From contig CAUJGJ010000001.1 of the NCBI GenBank assembly GCA_963170055.1, positions 2,736,201 through 2,746,200 on the forward strand: a DNA stretch of 10,000 nt, written 5' to 3'. A model generated the notes under the pieces. That model worked only from the letters and a program-made list of their open reading frames with translations. It had not been told where the DNA came from and did no database searches. Positions within the stretch are counted from its first letter, which is position 1, and each line of letters starts with the position of its first letter. Of the stretch, positions 1-4,966 are shown piece after piece. This DNA comes from Halisarca cf. caerulea (Eukaryota; Porifera; Demospongiae; Chondrillida; Halisarcidae). Made by a program: the position numbers and the translations under genes.

Positions 1-318
1 CGTATATGTGTAGATATGTTCACAAAAGGCCTCTACTCATTGTGACATACGTACGTATGTACATTTAGTGTTTGCAGTACTTGCGGACCTGCATACGTAC
101 ATATGTACGTACATATGTAAGCAGATTTGTGTTGTACTCTGGAGTGCCCTGTGACCATACTGGCTCACATACGTACGTACAGTACATACATAGAACATGC
201 TGCAAATGTGATGGTACACGATACGTATGCGGTGTGCTGAATGTGTGCATACTGTGTGCGTTGCTGATTATGGAGCTATGGATGGCATGTGCATGCATGT
301 TTTCCGTCTTCCATCCAG
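1..318. other. Upstream region or intron; alternating TACGTA-type low complexity, no exon identified
   Basis: Contains repeated strict pyrimidine-purine alternation, for example around 48-64, 93-120 and 169-190 (CATACGTACGTACAGTAC-like). A + strand frame is open from 72 through exon A, but its content before 319 is the translation of low-complexity DNA (Tyr/Val/Arg-rich) and shows no YIPF similarity. Probably intron or 5' flank of the YIPF gene. Confidence 0.5.
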
Positions 319-359
319 GGGATTTTGATGATGCTGACGAAAAGTCAGAATTGATGAAG
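319..359 (+). CDS. YIPF1/2-like: YIPF1/2-like exon A (acidic N-terminal segment)
   Basis: Encodes DFDDADEKSELMK after two bases (GG) that complete a split codon. The acceptor is a pyrimidine-rich tract at 299-316 ending in AG at 317-318; the donor is AAG|GTGTGT at 360. It matches the acidic stretch before the EYYQ motif in YIPF1/2 (compare DSDKTELL in the human protein). The frame is also open upstream, with an ATG at 297 reading MFSVFHPGDF, so a start inside this region cannot be fully excluded. The good acceptor and the missing N-terminus favour a spliced upstream exon. Confidence 0.75.
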
Positions 360-1283
360 GTGTGTTGTGTGCACATACGTATGTACCATTCTCTTTATCT
401 TCTTCCATGTGAGAGATAATGTTTTGTTTCTCCCGTGAAAGGACGAGGAAGGAGAAAGCCCAGCAGGTGGAAGGTCTTCTTGGATCTGCTTCTCCATATT
501 TTCCGTTGAAAGATATCAGAAATATTTCAACGTCTCCACAGGAGATGTGAGTTATTATTCTCCCATCTGTACATTCTTCTTGTGGCCCATGGGCTAGTAC
601 ACATTTCATCTAATAGCCCGTGGGCTTCTATCAACTGGGTGTCCTTTAATAACTACCCAAGGGTGCACTGTTTATTGTACAGTGTTGTGTTCAACTCAGC
701 CAAAGATGTGTTCAGGAGAACCTCACTTATACTGTCTATACATATGTATGTCCTCTATCACAGCATACGTACATATGTACAGTATGTACGTATGTGTGTA
801 CGTAAATGGTGTTTAGTATACCTTATAAGGGGTATTTTTCAGGGGTGAAATTTTTGTGGATGCTGAAAAGTTGGATTATTCATGATTCGTGTCAGAAAGA
901 TATTAAAAACTTGCAGTAATGCTAACTTTCATGAGTAGTATTGATTGGTACCCTTCTCACAGTAAAAGCTGTGACTTTTTTCCCTCTGGAATAATACCTG
1001 CTAGGTGGTATGACCCATCGCATGTACCACAGAATGCAAAATATGTAGCATGTATTGCAAGCCTCTTGGCAGCACTAGTGCGTGGGACAGTGTGCATACG
1101 TATTTATCGCATCATGTCTTTAGTATTATGAAAGTACTGTCTGAGGTACATACGTACGTACATATAAATTTGTGTAGGTGCTGTCTAGAGTGTTTTGGGG
1201 AGCTGTGCCGAGGAGAAAACCGATAAATGAAGTCATTAAGAAAAACCCTGACCTCTATGGTGAGTGTGTTGCTGTTGTTGTTG

Positions 1284-1315
<32 letters not shown>

Positions 1316-1809
1316 GGTGGTGGTAGTGGTGGTGGTGGTAATTGTGGTTGTGCAAATCTGTTCACTGAACACTTACTACAGTGGAACTTCTCTATAACGG
1401 ACACTTTGGGACCTGAAAAACAGTTTGTTATACAGAGGTTCCCACTACTCAGTGTTTATTTTATACACATAGCAATCTATTTGGGCCCACAAAAGCAGTC
1501 TGTTATGGAGAGGTTTTCACTATTAGGGGAGTTGTTATAAGGGGTTCCTCTGTATGTACGTATGTATTATACTATGCATATTATGCATACATGCGTATAC
1601 GTATGTACGTACGTATATGTAGTATTTGTTGTGTATAGTATATCTATTTACATACATGCGTACTGTACATCTGCACTCTACCTTGTAGGACCGTTCTGGG
1701 TTTGTATGACTCTGGTAGTTCTCCTCTCTGTGGCCCTGCATGTTGGGAAGGCACTTGGAAAGGATGATCACTGGAACCTCGACTTCGGCAGTAGTGTGTA
1801 CTGCGTGTC

Positions 1810-1898
<89 letters not shown>

Positions 1899-4800
1899 AT
1901 GTGTGTGTGTGTGTGTGTGTTGTGTGTATGTGGGTGTGTATGTGGGTGATGGGCGGGTAGGTGGACCAATGTGTATTCTTACATGGATGGATGTAAGTAC
2001 GTACATACATATTTTGTGTTGAATCACTATTGGAAGTATTGTTGATCAGTTCTTTCCAATTCATTTCTAGTTTTTATGTCTTTATTTCCTTTCAACAGTA
2101 ACCATCATGCTCTCAGTGGTGTATGTGTATGCCTGGATCATCGCTACTGTTGTCTGGGCATTCTTCTGGTGGCGGATTGGCGAGACCTCGTACTCCCTCC
2201 TGCAGACTATATGCATCTACGGCTACAGTATGTCGGGGTACAACCTGGCACTAGTGAGTGCATTTTTGTGTTTTTCTTGTGTTTGCTGTGTGTGCATACA
2301 CACTTGTACTATGTACGTATATGTACGTCTAAGCATACATATTCACGCATACATAAACAGTAAGTATGTACATACATATTATGTGCATACGTATGTATTC
2401 AGCATAAACAGTATGTACAGAATATATATATATATATATATATGTATGTGTACATACGTACATATTTTGTATGCTAGTGTAGTATACGTAGTATAGTATA
2501 CCTTGTAAACTGACTTTAAATTTTATGAAATGTATACATGTACTGTACATATGTGTGTGTATACGTACATACTTATAGTGCATGTGTGTAAGTGTATGGA
2601 GTTGCATACATTGTGCCCGTTCACTGGTCTCCGCTGCAGTTTGTGGTGCTGGTGCCCATTGACTGGTTGAAGTGGCTGTTAGTGCTCCTGATTGGCTCTG
2701 TGACAGGTGGGTACACGGCGCATAGTGACAGTACATGCATACAGTAGTTGTGTAACAACCACCACAACTCATGCCATGTATGTTCAAGTGGCAGAGGGAT
2801 GCATATAAACTTTCACAACTGCCTTTAATTTAGTCTAGTTCATGTAATATACCTTACACCTAGCTTTTGTAACCTAGTATGCTATGAATCTAATTATACA
2901 ATAGGTGTGTATGTACGTACTTATGTATGTGTGTGTATACATCACACATATATATGTACACAGGCTCACACACATTCTGTATGTACTTACATATGTGCAT
3001 GTACGTTAGTATATATGTACACAGGCTCACACACATACTGTATGTACTTACGTATATGCATGTACATACGTATATATGTACACAGGCTCACACACATACT
3101 GTATGTACTTACGTATGTGCACATGTACGTACATATATGTGTACCAGGCTCACACACGTACATATATACTGTATTTATTTACATAGGCTCACTCATGTAT
3201 GTATTAGTGTTGCCACGATACTGCTAAAAGTGTATCTCGTTAGTATTCTGTAATCCAGACATGTATCACGATACATCACGATATCAGCATAATATTATTG
3301 CAAAATAGGTAGAGTCAGAGTTATCAGAAAGAAGTATTAGCTGATCACTTGCTCAAATGCAAATCACATTTCTCAATGAGAGACCTTCCAATGTATGGCA
3401 TCTCCTCTTCTGGAATTCAAATACAAACTGGCAATGATGACACTAGTTTAGGCTAAGCATTCTGTGCCTTGTTGCTATGCTCAAACAACTCATTTATTTA
3501 ATTGATTGATTGATTGATTGACTGTGGGTGTGAGGTGTGGGGACTATGAAACCACAATGCTGTGCTAAAGGTCAAAGCACCAACCAGCATTGCAGCCTCC
3601 TCAGGACTGACTACTAGAGGTTGGTACCTGTATCATGACATGAAGTTTGCTTAGTGTATCGTATCGTCTGTAGAAATGTCGCGATACGCGATATATCGCG
3701 AGTATTGTGGCAACACTAGCATGTATACGTATGCATATGTGTACATACGTACAGTACATGCGTACATACGTGTGTGAGCCTGTGTATGGGGTACATAAAA
3801 GAGTCAAGCAGTGAAGTTAGTGTATTTTGGCAAGAGATTATCAGAAAAGCTGCAAGTAGGTCATGCTGGCCATCATTGATTATTTTTATCAGCGTACGAA
3901 ACATTCCCCGCTTTTAAAGCCTTTGCTTAACCCTAAGTTTCACGAAACACGATCTGTAAGATCTCTATGTAAGTTAATACCTGACACTGAGGGATCTTCG
4001 CGATTCTATTGACAAAGATCACGAGGGGGGATTAACTGGTTTAGACCAGCACAGTGTACTCAGGCTTTAGCGAGGAGATTTTATGCCGTAGAAGGCAGAA
4101 GCCAGTGAATTCGAAGACAAAGTGTCGCCTAGATCTGGTCCACTCTTTGGGCACAAGTTTTCAATTTTCGAAGCAGAAGGAACCCTCCCAAGGTCGGAAG
4201 CAGCACTGAAGACAAATCGTCAATTCCAAAATTTGGACTGCCAGTTGGACAAAATTATAATAATTTGAATCACTAAGAGCTCCAGCTGTTTCTTCTAGTA
4301 CCCCCTAAGGAGTCTAAGTAGCTAATTTGAACTTAGACTCCCTAAGGAGTCCAAGTTCAAATTAGATACTTGATTACTTCTCCCTCAAGGAAATTTGTGT
4401 GTTAGATGGCGTGGGAAAGTGTGAAACATCAAAGGTAATTGGCTCATTAAGTATTTATGATGGTCTAAGCCAAAGTCATTGGTATGCCATCGCTGCATAT
4501 ACACAGCCACAAGCCAAAAAGTGCCAACCTCAAATTTGTAGAGTCAATTAAATCATTATCCTTATAAGGTAATGTGTGAGCGCTTATGTGATACTGCAGT
4601 TCAGATAAGTTGGATACCAGCTAGTCTGGCCTGCTATGATCCTCCCACGTACCCCGGGTGTACGTGGGACGGTCGTAGCATGCCAGACTAGATACCAGCA
4701 TACCGGTCTCTTTGATGTATGACGTCATCATGCGATGAAAAAGTGTATGTATACCTCTGAGATACGTACGTATCTCTCACTGTACTGTGTCTCTTTGATG

Positions 4801-4902
4801 TATGGCATCATCATGCATACGTACGTATCTCTCACTGTATTGTGTGTATAGGACTGGTCTTAATATACCCATTTTGGGATCTGTTGAAGAAGAAAGAAGA
4901 CA

Positions 4903-4966
<64 letters not shown>

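Larger units (their letters stand above)
2707..4851 (+). other. Intron 6 of the YIPF1/2-like gene, repeat-rich
   Basis: The longest intron of the gene (2145 bp). In order: about 200 bp of unremarkable DNA, a 61-bp tandem array, an hAT-like mini-transposon, an inverted remnant of the array unit, a 400-bp stretch (3890-4290) of more balanced composition with several CpGs and no recognisable open frame, two foldback hairpins and a duplicated segment before exon G. Confidence 0.8.

Noticed and set aside
72..419. Single open frame through exon A as a complete protein start
   Set aside because: Upstream residues are low-complexity translation, a good acceptor lies at 317-318, and the frame runs into the 82-bp intron after 359.
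1535..2064. Long frames of His/Thr or Cys/Val repeats on both strands
   Set aside because: They are translations of the (GT)n microsatellite in intron 4 and overlap in several frames.
2948..3204. Regular 61-bp spacing, considered as a CRISPR-like array
   Set aside because: The spacer parts are nearly identical between copies and are low-complexity; the context is a eukaryotic intron, so this is an ordinary tandem repeat.
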